NCBI GenBank assembly: GCA_964639205.1 | Contig: CAZXCG010000023.1 | Span: 1-23,648 of the forward strand | From: CAZXCG01 sp964639205 | GTDB lineage: Bacteria > Bacillota > Clostridia > Oscillospirales > Acutalibacteraceae | Length of the DNA stretch: 23,648 nt | Direction of reading: 5' to 3' | Part shown: piece after piece, positions 1 through 7,944 of the stretch | Layout of the letters: each line of letters opens with the position of its first letter | Position numbering within the stretch: the first letter of the stretch is position 1 | Program-made: the position numbers and the translations under genes | Notes under the pieces: generated by a model | What the model saw: the letters and a program-made list of their open reading frames with translations, nothing else | What the model was told of the DNA's origin: nothing | The model's database searches: none

Positions 1-23
1 CGCACTATTCCTGTTGCTTTCAT
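1..23 (-). CDS. AbrB/SpoVT-family regulator, N-terminal 8 codons only
   Basis: Read on the minus strand from 23 to 1, the sequence gives an ATG followed by codons for MKATGIVR, and the window ends there. This is the highly typical start of clostridial AbrB/SpoVT-type swapped-hairpin DNA-binding regulators, which usually continue with an RxIDxLGRVVIPKE-like stretch. A strong ribosome site (AAAAAGGAG, plus positions 33-41) lies nine bases before the ATG. A TATAAT-like -10 on the minus strand is at 84-89, without a convincing -35. The gene is divergent from the operon that starts at 603. Only eight residues are visible, so the family call rests on the start motif and context. Confidence 0.55.
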
Positions 24-178
24 ATATAATAACTCCTTTTTGCTATTAAATGGTGTGGAGTTAGTATGTGGATTTTTCTTGGCATTATACTCGAAAGGAC
101 GGGCTTGTTTCTTATTTGGGAAAGCGGTCGTGCGGTTTTAAATTTTCATTTCCCGAATTTAAAAATCAGAAATTCCTC

Positions 179-207
179 TCGACAAAATGGCAAGTATTGT
201 ATATAAT
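179..207 (+). promoter_or_regulatory. Sigma-A-type promoter of the 603-6870 operon
   Basis: A -35 TCGACA (179-184), a 17-base spacer and a perfect -10 TATAAT (202-207) face the operon. Transcription would begin near 214, giving an untranslated leader of about 390 bases that contains the structured repeat at 278-420. A second, weaker candidate (TTGAAA 415-420, TATAAT 440-445) has a long 19-base spacer and uses the last bases of the repeat as its -35. Confidence 0.6.
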
Positions 208-277
208 ATGTTCATAAGCAAACGGAGGAAATGTATATAGATAAAGAATTGTGCATGCTCAGATAGACAAATTAAAT

Positions 278-420
278 ATAACTTGGGCAAAGACGTCCCC
301 GCCTCTAAGGCGGCGGACTCTATTTTTGGAATCAGGAGGATACAATCCCTTACTGATTTCTCAGGCAGCTGACGCTGCCCTTTGCCACGTTGAATGACGG
401 TGCAAAGCTCCTCATTGAAA
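278..420 (+). repeat. Structured dispersed element, copy A
   Basis: Best preserved together with copies B (7945-8087) and D (14996-15115). Visible structure: an outer stem GGCAAAG (286-292) with CTTTGCC (380-386); a GC hairpin CCGCCT/AGGCGG (299-304 with 308-313); a middle hairpin AATCAG/CTGATT around the constant loop GATACAATC; and a third hairpin GGCAGC-TGAC-GCTGCC (364-379). A downstream GCAAAG (402-407) can pair instead with CTTTGC (380-385). The copy lies in the presumed leader of the gene at 603. No protein-coding content is credible. I cannot match it with confidence to a named riboswitch or RNA family. The rest of the spacer (421-602) holds only a degenerate relative of the second repeat described at 11020 (about 479-530) and the GGAGG site of the next gene. 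Confidence 0.75.
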
Positions 421-602
421 CAATTCAAATTTTGATATATATAATCTAAGCGTAGATGTTACCGCGCAGACTGCGCCCGCTCGCAAAAGCTCTCTTTCAA
501 GCTAACTCGGCTGATTGCAGCTCCGATTTAAATTCAAAGCAGTGTTCCTATGTATCAGCTTACAAAGCGGAATAGTCGCAAAACAAACGGAGGTAAACTC
601 TC

Positions 603-884
603 ATGAATAAGGAATCATTACTCGCATTTATGCAGCGAATACTTGAAATCGGCTCGGTACGTAAATCCGAATTGGCCTTAAATCAATTAGCAGACATTTT
701 GAAACAGCAAAATGCGGATCCGGAAATGGTTCGATTGGTCAATATGACGCTTGAAGGAATTCCCGAGGCGAAGGAAACGGCAAAAGAGCAAATTTTAACG
801 GAAGGGGCGCTCCGGATTGCGCTGCGCCGTGCCGAGGATCGGCGTCGTCGGGAAGCCGAAGCGGCTCGTCAGGGAAGGTGCTGA
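603..884 (+). CDS. Small helical hypothetical protein, first gene of the operon
   Basis: This 93-residue protein starts at an ATG nine bases after a clear GGAGG (589-593). I do not recognise its family. It looks fully alpha-helical. The N-terminal two thirds resemble a helical adaptor, and the last 30 residues are strongly charged and arginine-rich (RRAEDRRRREAEAAR), a possible nucleic-acid or protein contact tail. There is no signal peptide or membrane segment, so it should be cytoplasmic. It ends two bases before the start of the LRR gene, so the two are translationally coupled. Being promoter-proximal in a seven-gene operon, it is probably a genuine component rather than noise, but its function is unknown. 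Confidence 0.7.
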   Translation: MNKESLLAFMQRILEIGSVRKSELALNQLADILKQQNADPEMVRLVNMTLEGIPEAKETAKEQILTEGALRIALRRAEDRRRREAEAARQGRC

Positions 885-885
885 T

Positions 886-1860
886 ATGAATAATTACTTG
901 GATCGCAGCTGGGCGGTTATGGAAAATACAATTATTGCATACAACGGCTCGGATTCTGTCCTGAAAATTCCGTCGCGGTTTGCTGATATGCGCGTCCTCT
1001 ATATCGGTGACGGCTCATTTATGGGTTCCGATAAAATGCAGCAGGTTTTTATTCCTCAGGGCGTCATTGGCATTGGCAGTGAGTCGTTTCAGTGCTGCGA
1101 GACTTTGGTCAATGTATATATACCCGGAACGGTTAATAAAATCGGAGACAAGGTATTTGCAGGTTGTGATAATATCGTCAACCTAACTTTTTATGATATT
1201 GAATTCTCGGAGCGTCGCTATAATGATTTAAAATCTTCTTGTCGGAAAGCCGGCGGGAGTCTCTATGTTGCGCAATCATTTCCGGATCTTGAAGTTGTGA
1301 AAAGTGCAATACTTTCCATGGGGGCAAAGCCTGCGGCAACCGTTCCGGAAATGATCGAGCGCATCTTTCTATCGCAAAATCTCCATGATGAGGTGGGAAG
1401 GGCGTCACTCTCCAGAAATTTAGACCGACTTGAATTTAGCAACGCGGAAGGAAGCCTCACCGAAGAGGAGTCTTTTATCTCACTCATCGGTGCCGACGCG
1501 TATTCAACATTTGATAAGGATGCGGAAATCAAGAACGACGCTTTCGCCCGTGTTGAGGAGTATCCACGCATCAGGAGAACCGCAGTCTTTACTTTTGAAG
1601 ACGATAAAACAAGAGTAGAAGGGGATAAACGCCGGATCACTGCCAATGTCAAAATCGGGTATCAGTTTTGGCAGTCCAAGGTGCCTATCAAGTACAACGG
1701 GAGAGATTATTATATTTATCGCAGACACTATCTCTCCGGTGATGCCGGTATCAATTACATACGCAGAGACACGGCTGTATTTACAAAAGCCGGAATTGTA
1801 ACAAATAAGAGAGAGGCTCAGGAGATTTATGCAAAATATAAATTGTTGTCCATCCTGTGA
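886..1860 (+). CDS. BspA-like leucine-rich-repeat protein, cytoplasmic
   Basis: The 324-residue product starts at ATG 886, served by AGGGAAGG at 871-878. A longer in-frame start at 817 would overlap the upstream gene by 68 bases and is less likely. Residues 15-120 contain LRR_5 (BspA/TpLRR-type) repeats, recognisable as I-G-x-x-x-F steps followed by V-x-I-P (for example IGDGSFMGS, VFIPQGV, IGSESFQCC, VYIPGTV, IGDKVFAGC). The remaining 200 residues are a charged, unrecognised domain with no membrane anchor. BspA-like proteins are usually secreted adhesins; this one lacks a signal peptide, so an intracellular recognition role is more likely. Its 3' end overlaps the radical SAM gene by 32 bases. 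Confidence 0.75.
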   Translation: MNNYLDRSWAVMENTIIAYNGSDSVLKIPSRFADMRVLYIGDGSFMGSDKMQQVFIPQGVIGIGSESFQCCETLVNVYIPGTVNKIGDKVFAGCDNIVNLTFYDIEFSERRYNDLKSSCRKAGGSLYVAQSFPDLEVVKSAILSMGAKPAATVPEMIERIFLSQNLHDEVGRASLSRNLDRLEFSNAEGSLTEEESFISLIGADAYSTFDKDAEIKNDAFARVEEYPRIRRTAVFTFEDDKTRVEGDKRRITANVKIGYQFWQSKVPIKYNGRDYYIYRRHYLSGDAGINYIRRDTAVFTKAGIVTNKREAQEIYAKYKLLSIL

Positions 1861-2785
1861 CGGAAACAAACAGAAAAGGGTCATCGATATTCTCGGTAAA
1901 CCTGTTGCTGTTAAAAACTATATTTGCTCGGCAGACGGCGTTATGTACCCGGAAAAACCGGAGAATATCAAGCTTCAGCTTTCTGTTTGCCCTACATCGT
2001 TTTGCCCCGGAAATTGTCCTTTCTGCATTGCAAAAGACACTAAGGTTAAAAGAACGCTTGATATTAATAAATTTTGCAGGGCGATGGAGCTTCTGAAAGC
2101 GGAAGATCGAATTCGCGGGGTAAAGATTACGGGCGGCGAACCGTTTTATGATGTTGGACTTCTTGATGAGGTGGTGACGGTTCTTTTTGAAACCTTCGGT
2201 CTTGAACTGGAGCTTTCCGTCAGCACCAACGGAATGTGGCTGGACCGAATTCACGAGATCAAGTATTTGGAATATATTGAGGCTATTCATATCAGCCGGC
2301 ATCATTATGATGACGCCATAAACCGAGAATTGTTCGGAGGCACCGCTGTGCCAAGCGGAGCGAGGCTAAAAGAGATCGTCGGAACGGTATCGTACAAGGA
2401 TATCTTTGTGTTTAACTGTATGCTGCTTGACGGATATATCGATTCCGGAGCAGAAGCGCACCGTTTTTTGGATTTCTCTATTGATGTCGGCGTGCCGAAG
2501 GTTGGGTTTATGGTTTGCACTCCAATCAACAAGTATGCTGCGGATCATCGTGTTTTATATGAGGATGTGGTTAAAGATGAAGACGAATCGCTCTTATTCA
2601 CAAGAGGATTTTACGATTACGAATTTTGCCGCTGTCGCGATGGCGTCTATGCTTCACAGGATGGAAAATTGATCGAGTTTTACGGAAGAAGCACTAACAA
2701 AGACGTCTGTCAATACTGCTGTGGACTGGTATATGATGCAGACAATCATTTGAGGGACGGTTTCAACGGTGAAACTTTACTATAA
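1829..2785 (+). CDS. Radical SAM protein of unknown substrate
   Basis: The 318-residue protein carries the radical SAM cluster motif CPGNCPFC (C59, C63, C66: CxxxCxxC) and the SAM-binding TGGEP at 101-105, so it should bind a 4Fe-4S cluster and cleave S-adenosylmethionine to a radical. Extra cysteines at both ends (C6, C7, C10 near the start; C267, C269, C294, C297, C298 near the end) suggest auxiliary metal or Fe-S sites, as in SPASM/twitch-type enzymes, but the spacing is not the canonical SPASM pattern. It starts at ATG 1829 with AGGAG at 1820-1824, inside the end of the LRR gene, a strong sign of coupled translation. The substrate is unknown. Peptide, cofactor or nucleotide modification are all possible; no short precursor peptide is obvious apart from the 93-residue first gene. 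Confidence 0.85.
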   Translation: MQNINCCPSCDGNKQKRVIDILGKPVAVKNYICSADGVMYPEKPENIKLQLSVCPTSFCPGNCPFCIAKDTKVKRTLDINKFCRAMELLKAEDRIRGVKITGGEPFYDVGLLDEVVTVLFETFGLELELSVSTNGMWLDRIHEIKYLEYIEAIHISRHHYDDAINRELFGGTAVPSGARLKEIVGTVSYKDIFVFNCMLLDGYIDSGAEAHRFLDFSIDVGVPKVGFMVCTPINKYAADHRVLYEDVVKDEDESLLFTRGFYDYEFCRCRDGVYASQDGKLIEFYGRSTNKDVCQYCCGLVYDADNHLRDGFNGETLL

Positions 2786-2800
2786 GAGGGGGAGAATACA

Positions 2801-4045
2801 TTGACAATTGAACAGGAAGTAATTCGGTTCAAAATGGATCTGCTCCGTAAAATGCCGTTTTACGGCGATATATTGATGCATTTACCTATTGTGGAAAACA
2901 ACAGCATCCAAACGGCTCAAACCAATGGCGGCAAGATTGAGTATAACAAGAAATTTTTTTCCGGCATGACGCGAGGGCAGCGAAATTTTGTCCTGATGCA
3001 CGAGGTGTTTCATATTATTCTGCTTCACTTCAAAAGACCGAAGGAAGATTTGAAGCTGTGGAATACTGCGGCAGACATAGTGGTAAACAATATGCTATTA
3101 CAGCTCAGGAGTGATATGAAACGGGTCGGTATTCCCTTTGAAGAACCGACGGTCGGAATTTTCGCGAATACCTACTTCGGAGAAACAGCGGACAATATTT
3201 ACGAAAAGCTTTTGCTCGACAATAGAAATCGCAGAAAGAACTCAAATAAAGTCTATGTCCAAATACATTCGCGAAACAAGAAGCCGGAGAAATTCGACGC
3301 CCCTGACGATATAGTTTTGCCGGTTGAGGGCGTAGACGGAGGCAACTCAAACAGCTCCGTTGGAGCAGGACTCGGCGAATCGGCACTCGTGCGGATCATC
3401 AGGGAGGCAGCCTTAAAAAATCGCGGTACCATGTACAGCTATTTTGTACCTAACCAAATATATCGGCTGACAGAAAGCAAGCGTATCAACTGGCAGAAGC
3501 TTCTTCGTGATTTTTTTCTGGAAGAACCGGACGACGAGTCCTCATACGCGACGCCGGAGCGCAAATACATTCACATGGATCTTATTCTACCGGGACACGG
3601 TCTTGACAATGAGAGGATTGAAGAAATATGGGCGTTTATCGACTGTTCGGGTTCTATCAGTGAAGACGATACGGAGCGGTTTTTGACGCAGCTCTATCGG
3701 ATTGCAAAGGAGTTTAAATGCATTTTCAATATCTGCTATTGGGATACGGAAGTAAACGATGTTTACAGGAGGATACTCAAAGAAGACGACATTCTGAAAA
3801 GCCCTCCGCGTCATTCCGGCGGTACAGATATTAACTGCGTGTATCGCTGGATCGCGGCTAACAAGATAAAGCCCGATGTTATGCTGATACTGACGGACGG
3901 TTTTTTCGGTTCACTGAATAAATGTGACTTTATCCCATCGCTGAGAAAGAAAACGATCCTTGTACTCAGCGGAAGCGTCATCGTTAATGATGATATGAAA
4001 CTCATCGGAAAAATAACAAGATTAGAACAAGGAGAGATGTTATGA
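2801..4045 (+). CDS. VWA-like protein with N-terminal HExxH metallopeptidase-like domain (DUF2201 type)
   Basis: The 414-residue protein starts at a TTG codon behind a very strong GGGGGAG (2788-2793). The N-terminal half has a zinc-metallopeptidase-like HEVFH (67-71) followed by H76 and the typical downstream WNTAADIVVNN (87-97). The C-terminal half is a von Willebrand factor A domain with an intact MIDAS: DCSGS (281-285), the threonine of GGTD (T342) and D366 in LTDG. This two-part architecture is the DUF2201/VWA-like family, which is normally encoded next to a MoxR-type AAA+ ATPase, as here (4-base ATGA overlap with the next gene). Such pairs are thought to remodel target proteins or assist metal or cofactor insertion. 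The target is unknown; the radical SAM protein encoded just upstream is a natural candidate, by inference only. Confidence 0.85.
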   Translation: MTIEQEVIRFKMDLLRKMPFYGDILMHLPIVENNSIQTAQTNGGKIEYNKKFFSGMTRGQRNFVLMHEVFHIILLHFKRPKEDLKLWNTAADIVVNNMLLQLRSDMKRVGIPFEEPTVGIFANTYFGETADNIYEKLLLDNRNRRKNSNKVYVQIHSRNKKPEKFDAPDDIVLPVEGVDGGNSNSSVGAGLGESALVRIIREAALKNRGTMYSYFVPNQIYRLTESKRINWQKLLRDFFLEEPDDESSYATPERKYIHMDLILPGHGLDNERIEEIWAFIDCSGSISEDDTERFLTQLYRIAKEFKCIFNICYWDTEVNDVYRRILKEDDILKSPPRHSGGTDINCVYRWIAANKIKPDVMLILTDGFFGSLNKCDFIPSLRKKTILVLSGSVIVNDDMKLIGKITRLEQGEML

Positions 4046-5169
4046 CCATAAAAGAATTCAGAGAGTGCGTCGAATATAACATTGAGCACAACATCAAACA
4101 TGCTATTTTGGGACTTGGAGCACCCGGCGTCGGTAAATCGCAGGTAATCCGTCAAATTGGAAAAAAGTACGGCTTTAAAGTGATCGACGTCCGTCTTGCT
4201 CAGATGTCCGAGGTGGAAATCGCCGGTCTGATTTATCCAAACGAAAGCCGTACGAAAACGGTGTGGCTATCTCCGGAAATTCTGCCTGATGAAGAGCGAG
4301 ACGGAAAGAATACCATCCTTCTGTTGGATGAGATTACGTCTTGCACCAAGCGCGTGCAAGTTGCTGCATATCAGCTTATTCTCGATCGCAAGATTGGGCA
4401 GTACCGGCTCCCGGAAGGAACCTTTGTTGTGGCGCTGGGAAACAGAGAGGACGACGACGGCGTGTATATCCGGCTTGCCGGACCTCTGGCCGACCGTTTT
4501 GAGATCCATTACATAGAGCCGAATTTTGAGGATTGGAAGAATGATTTTGCACTGAAAAACAATGTCCATCCCTGCGTGGTCAACTACCTGACTTTTAAGC
4601 CGTCCGCCCTGCATAATCAGAAAGCAGAGGAAGGAAGCATGGTATTTGCAACGCCACGTTCTTGGGTGCGGGTCAGCGATATTATGCATTTTGATGCCGA
4701 TGTTAATAATCCCGTGATACGTCATAAGATCATCGGCAATGTGGGCGAGGTCGAAGGTATGCAGTTTGTGGAATATTGCAAAAAACACGCTCATTTTGTC
4801 AATGCTGATGATTTTTTAAGCGGAAAATCAAACGCTCCGAGCTCTCCGGAAGAAATCGCCATTCTTGTTTCTTCTCTTGTCAATAAGGCGTCTTTCCTGG
4901 AAGAAATGCAGACCGATAACCTTACGGATGAACAGAGGTTTACAGTTGAAAAAATCATCAGGGCTCTGTTCAGATTACCCCACGCGGAGTACACAATCGT
5001 AGGTCTCAAAGGATTGCTGGAAAAGAACAGAATCGCGGTAGAAAACATCTACCTGCAAATGGACGATGCGCGGATTCTGAAGTTTATAAAAGAAAATGCT
5101 TTTGCGTTTGGACTTGAAAGCGATGCGGGAGAGCATTCATCAAAACGCTGGTTAGCAATGTGGGAGTGA
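4042..5169 (+). CDS. MoxR-like AAA+ ATPase
   Basis: The 375-residue ATPase has a Walker A GAPGVGKS (26-33), a Walker B ILLLDE (92-97), a sensor-1 asparagine in ALGNRE (N134) and arginine-finger candidates at R144 and R152. These features fit the AAA_5/MoxR group. Its start overlaps the VWA gene stop (ATGA), and an AGGAGAG site sits just upstream. MoxR and VWA proteins commonly work as a hexameric chaperone plus a MIDAS adaptor. The C-terminal 150 residues are helical and family-specific. The gene ends four bases before pnuC, so the chaperone pair is transcribed, and probably translated, together with the NAD salvage genes. Confidence 0.88.
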   Translation: MTIKEFRECVEYNIEHNIKHAILGLGAPGVGKSQVIRQIGKKYGFKVIDVRLAQMSEVEIAGLIYPNESRTKTVWLSPEILPDEERDGKNTILLLDEITSCTKRVQVAAYQLILDRKIGQYRLPEGTFVVALGNREDDDGVYIRLAGPLADRFEIHYIEPNFEDWKNDFALKNNVHPCVVNYLTFKPSALHNQKAEEGSMVFATPRSWVRVSDIMHFDADVNNPVIRHKIIGNVGEVEGMQFVEYCKKHAHFVNADDFLSGKSNAPSSPEEIAILVSSLVNKASFLEEMQTDNLTDEQRFTVEKIIRALFRLPHAEYTIVGLKGLLEKNRIAVENIYLQMDDARILKFIKENAFAFGLESDAGEHSSKRWLAMWE

Positions 5170-5173
5170 TGTC

Positions 5174-5866
5174 ATGACAAAGCTGCGTTTATACATAAAA
5201 AGTGAACTAACAGGCTGGAAGGCGTTCGACATTGCCTGGTTCTGCATTGCAACAGCAGTCATTCTCGGACTTTCGATTTACTGGAAGGATAATTGGATCA
5301 GTCTGATTGCAGGGCTTACCGGCGTGTGGTGCGTTATTCTGACGGGAAAGGGCAAACGGTCGTCTTTTCTGATTGGTCTTATCAATGCGCTGCTGTATGC
5401 GTGGATAGCTTTAGATGCCAAGTATTACGGAGAAGTTATGCTTAACATTCTTTACTATGTTCCTGCCGGAATTGTTGGTTGGTTTGCTTGGAAAAAGCAC
5501 ATGGACGAAGATACCGGGGAAGTGGTCAAGACGAGACTTTCTCTAAAAAACAGCGCCGTTGTTTACGGACTGACCGCCGTTGCCATTTTTCTCTACGGTC
5601 TTGTGCTCAAATGGCTGGGCGGCAATCTTCCGTTCATTGACAGTATGAGCACCGTGGTATCGGTTACAGCGCAAATATTGTCAATAAAGCGCCTTGCAGA
5701 GCAGTGGATCCTTTGGATCGTTGTTGACGTCGTTACGGTTATTATGTGGGCTGTGAATTTTGTACAAGGCGGAGAAACTATTGCGACTCTCGCTATGTGG
5801 AGCATTTACCTGTTAAATGCCGTATTCATGTTCATTAAATGGAACAGGGAGGCAAAAAAAGCATGA
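5174..5866 (+). CDS. pnuC: PnuC-type nicotinamide riboside transporter
   Basis: This 230-residue integral membrane protein has about seven hydrophobic segments. It contains PnuC hallmarks: GWFAW (102-106) and EQWILWIVVD (176-185), corresponding to the family's tryptophan-rich and WIxxD substrate-gate motifs. PnuC proteins facilitate diffusion of nicotinamide riboside, which is trapped by phosphorylation in the cytoplasm. That step is supplied by the ribosylnicotinamide kinase domain of the next gene, whose ATG overlaps this stop codon by four bases (ATGA). The partnership makes nicotinamide riboside a better substrate guess than thiamine (PnuT) or riboflavin (PnuX) for this member. Confidence 0.92.
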   Translation: MTKLRLYIKSELTGWKAFDIAWFCIATAVILGLSIYWKDNWISLIAGLTGVWCVILTGKGKRSSFLIGLINALLYAWIALDAKYYGEVMLNILYYVPAGIVGWFAWKKHMDEDTGEVVKTRLSLKNSAVVYGLTAVAIFLYGLVLKWLGGNLPFIDSMSTVVSVTAQILSIKRLAEQWILWIVVDVVTVIMWAVNFVQGGETIATLAMWSIYLLNAVFMFIKWNREAKKA

Positions 5867-6870
5867 GATATAAAATCGGAATGTACGGCGGCTCATTTAA
5901 TCCGCTTCATATGGGGCACTTGGACTGCATCATACAAGCCGCTAACCTCTGCGAGAGGCTCTATCTTGTACTCAGCGTCGGGAATAATCGCGGCGAAATA
6001 GACAGCCGAATTCGTTACCGGTGGCTGTATCGGCTTACCAAACACATTGGAAATGTGAAAATCATTATGTTGGAAGACGACGCAGACACAAAAGCGGAGT
6101 ATACCGAGGAGTATTGGTATAAGGACGCCGAAAAGGTAAAGTCTAAAATCAACGATAAAATCGATGCAGTATTCTGCGGCAGTGATTATGATGAAAACAG
6201 CTTTTGGAAGAAGTGTTATCCCGGAAGCGAGCTGTATATCTTCCCGAGGAACGAGATCAGTTCTACCGCGATCCGGGAAAATCCATACACACATTGGGAC
6301 TGGCTGCCTAATATTGTCAAGCCTTATTATACGAAAAGAGTGCTTTTGATGGGCGGGGAGAGTACCGGCAAATCTACACTAACTATTAATCTGGCTAATC
6401 GCTTCAACACAAATTATATCGATGAGGCCGGTCGTGATATTTCCGAACGCAGCGGAACGGATACGCTGATGCTCTCCGAGGATTTTACAGAAATCCTGTT
6501 GCAGCACAAGCTCAACGAGATAAAAGCCGTTGAGCACAGCAATAAGATTCTGTTTATCGATACCGACGCCTTAGTTACCCAGTTTTATATGGGTTTCTTA
6601 GAGGATCCGCAGATTAAAAAAAATAAGGCGCTGTCCGACGCTATTGATGCGCTGAACGGCTATGACCTTATTCTGTATTTGGAGCCGGATGTGGCTTTTG
6701 TTCAGGACGGAGATCGCAGTGAAGTCATACACGCCGATCGTGAAAGGTACAGCCGGCGGATCAAGGATTTAATAGAGAACCATGGCAGAAATTTTGTTTC
6801 AATTTGCGGTTCATATCAGGAAAGGTACGAAACCGCCGTAAAGTTAGTGGGTCGGTTACTGGAAAAGTAA
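5863..6870 (+). CDS. nadR: NadR-like NMN adenylyltransferase / ribosylnicotinamide kinase
   Basis: The 335-residue bifunctional enzyme starts at ATG 5863, overlapping the pnuC stop and preceded by CAGGGAGG. An ATG 24 bases upstream would add eight residues and place this ribosome site inside the gene. The N-terminal nucleotidyltransferase domain shows GGSFNPLHMGH (9-19) and ISSTAIR (132-138). The C-terminal kinase domain has Walker A GGESTGKST (164-172) and the following YIDEAGRD (185-192). Nicotinamide riboside is phosphorylated to NMN and then adenylylated to NAD in the cytoplasm. Unlike enterobacterial NadR it has no N-terminal helix-turn-helix, so it should be purely enzymatic. It is the last gene of the 603-6870 operon. 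Confidence 0.92.
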   Translation: MRYKIGMYGGSFNPLHMGHLDCIIQAANLCERLYLVLSVGNNRGEIDSRIRYRWLYRLTKHIGNVKIIMLEDDADTKAEYTEEYWYKDAEKVKSKINDKIDAVFCGSDYDENSFWKKCYPGSELYIFPRNEISSTAIRENPYTHWDWLPNIVKPYYTKRVLLMGGESTGKSTLTINLANRFNTNYIDEAGRDISERSGTDTLMLSEDFTEILLQHKLNEIKAVEHSNKILFIDTDALVTQFYMGFLEDPQIKKNKALSDAIDALNGYDLILYLEPDVAFVQDGDRSEVIHADRERYSRRIKDLIENHGRNFVSICGSYQERYETAVKLVGRLLEK

Positions 6871-6881
6871 GGTAATTTCAA

Positions 6882-6977
6882 ATGAAACCGGTTGCTCCGA
6901 TAAGCAAAGCAAAGTTGAAGCGAAATTTGGATCGGCATGATGTCATATCACATTATGCAATTCAGTTTAGGAGATAA
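6882..6977 (+). CDS. Possible 31-residue basic peptide
   Basis: An ATG-to-TAA frame fills the 110-base gap between nadR and the zinc-ribbon gene, encoding a basic peptide with the stretch KAKLKRNLDRHD. Its ribosome site is weak (TAAGGTAA overlapping the nadR stop). Its last codons contain the TTTAGGAGA that serves the next gene, so it could act as a coupling leader. It may equally be chance; no family is recognised. Confidence 0.25.
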   Translation: MKPVAPISKAKLKRNLDRHDVISHYAIQFRR

Positions 6978-6980
6978 GAT

Positions 6981-7694
6981 ATGCGTAAAATTAAGCCCTC
7001 TTTATTTGTAATCCTTGGATTTGCCTTGCCGTTTATAAGTGTATTTTTCATCGTGGGAATATCATTTGCATTTCCCAATATGTCAGAAGATACGATCGAA
7101 TGGAGTATGTTGATCATGCTCTTACTTGATGTCCTCCTTCCGATTTGGTCCTTTGTTTTTGCTTTGACACTCAGCAGAGCGCGGAAAGATAATTTTTCGA
7201 AACATACGATTTATAAATATTTATCTCCGTCGCAGATTTGTCTTATGACTTCAACGGTTGTTATGCTGCTTTTTGTGTTATTCGGCGCAGCAGATATGAT
7301 CTCATTATCGGCTATCCTGATGATTTTGCTTGTATTGCTTTGGATTGCAACGATTTTGCTGTTTGCAATTCGTCTGATTAAAAATTATATTAACAAAAAG
7401 AGGAAGCGATCGACAAAACCACGGGCAGCTCGTACATATACGCCCACGCCGAGCGTCCGAGTATGCAGCCGTTGCGGAGCGCAATTGCCTTCGGATCAAA
7501 GGCAGGTAAAGGCTATTAACGGTCAAAGTGTCTGCGACGCTTGTATGCAGAGTATCATGAATATTGAAGCAGAAAAAGAAAAGGCACTGCATACGAAATG
7601 CTGTATTTGCGGCGTTGATCATCCGAGAAGTGAAATGTTTTTAGCCGATGATAAATTTTACTGTCAGGATTGTTTCGGAAACAAATATGCATGA
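6981..7694 (+). CDS. Membrane protein with two C-terminal zinc ribbons
   Basis: This 237-residue protein has four predicted membrane helices (about 9-30, 42-65, 87-108 and 111-134). A basic linker (KKRKRSTKPRAAR) follows, then two four-cysteine zinc-binding motifs: C162/C165 with C185/C188, and C207/C210 with C228/C231. The basic linker after the fourth helix suggests both ribbons face the cytoplasm. It starts at ATG 6981 with AGGAG at 6969-6973. It follows the NAD operon by 110 bases on the same strand with no evident terminator between, so read-through is possible. I do not recognise a named family; a membrane-tethered sensor or adaptor is a guess. The downstream region 7695-7861 shows no convincing gene or terminator. 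Confidence 0.8.
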   Translation: MRKIKPSLFVILGFALPFISVFFIVGISFAFPNMSEDTIEWSMLIMLLLDVLLPIWSFVFALTLSRARKDNFSKHTIYKYLSPSQICLMTSTVVMLLFVLFGAADMISLSAILMILLVLLWIATILLFAIRLIKNYINKKRKRSTKPRAARTYTPTPSVRVCSRCGAQLPSDQRQVKAINGQSVCDACMQSIMNIEAEKEKALHTKCCICGVDHPRSEMFLADDKFYCQDCFGNKYA

Positions 7695-7861
7695 GAAGCG
7701 CTTTACTACGGAGAATGACTTGGGAACTTGTTCTCTTTGACATTCCGATTGTTCGTTTGGCGTGTTGTATTTTCATTCTAACAAACTCAACCGTCTTTTT
7801 CTACCCGGTCTTACATCTATTGTAACTGTGCACCGTACGGTAATGATTTTAAGGAAAAATA

Positions 7862-7890
7862 TTGAACTTTAAACTTTTTTGTGATATTAT
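7862..7890 (+). promoter_or_regulatory. Promoter ahead of the PurF-like gene
   Basis: TTGAAC (7862-7867), a 17-base spacer and TATTAT (7885-7890) form a good sigma-A promoter. Transcription from about 7897 would give a leader of about 205 bases made almost entirely of the structured repeat copy B. Confidence 0.65.
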
Positions 7891-7944
7891 GGTAACGTAT
7901 TTTTCTGCTTTGGCAAACAGGGTCGTTGTTCTGTTCAAAAATAC

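Noticed and set aside
159..428. 89-codon minus-strand open frame
   Set aside because: It lies mostly over the structured repeat, lacks a convincing ribosome site and has no recognisable domain; the RNA-like structure explains the region better.
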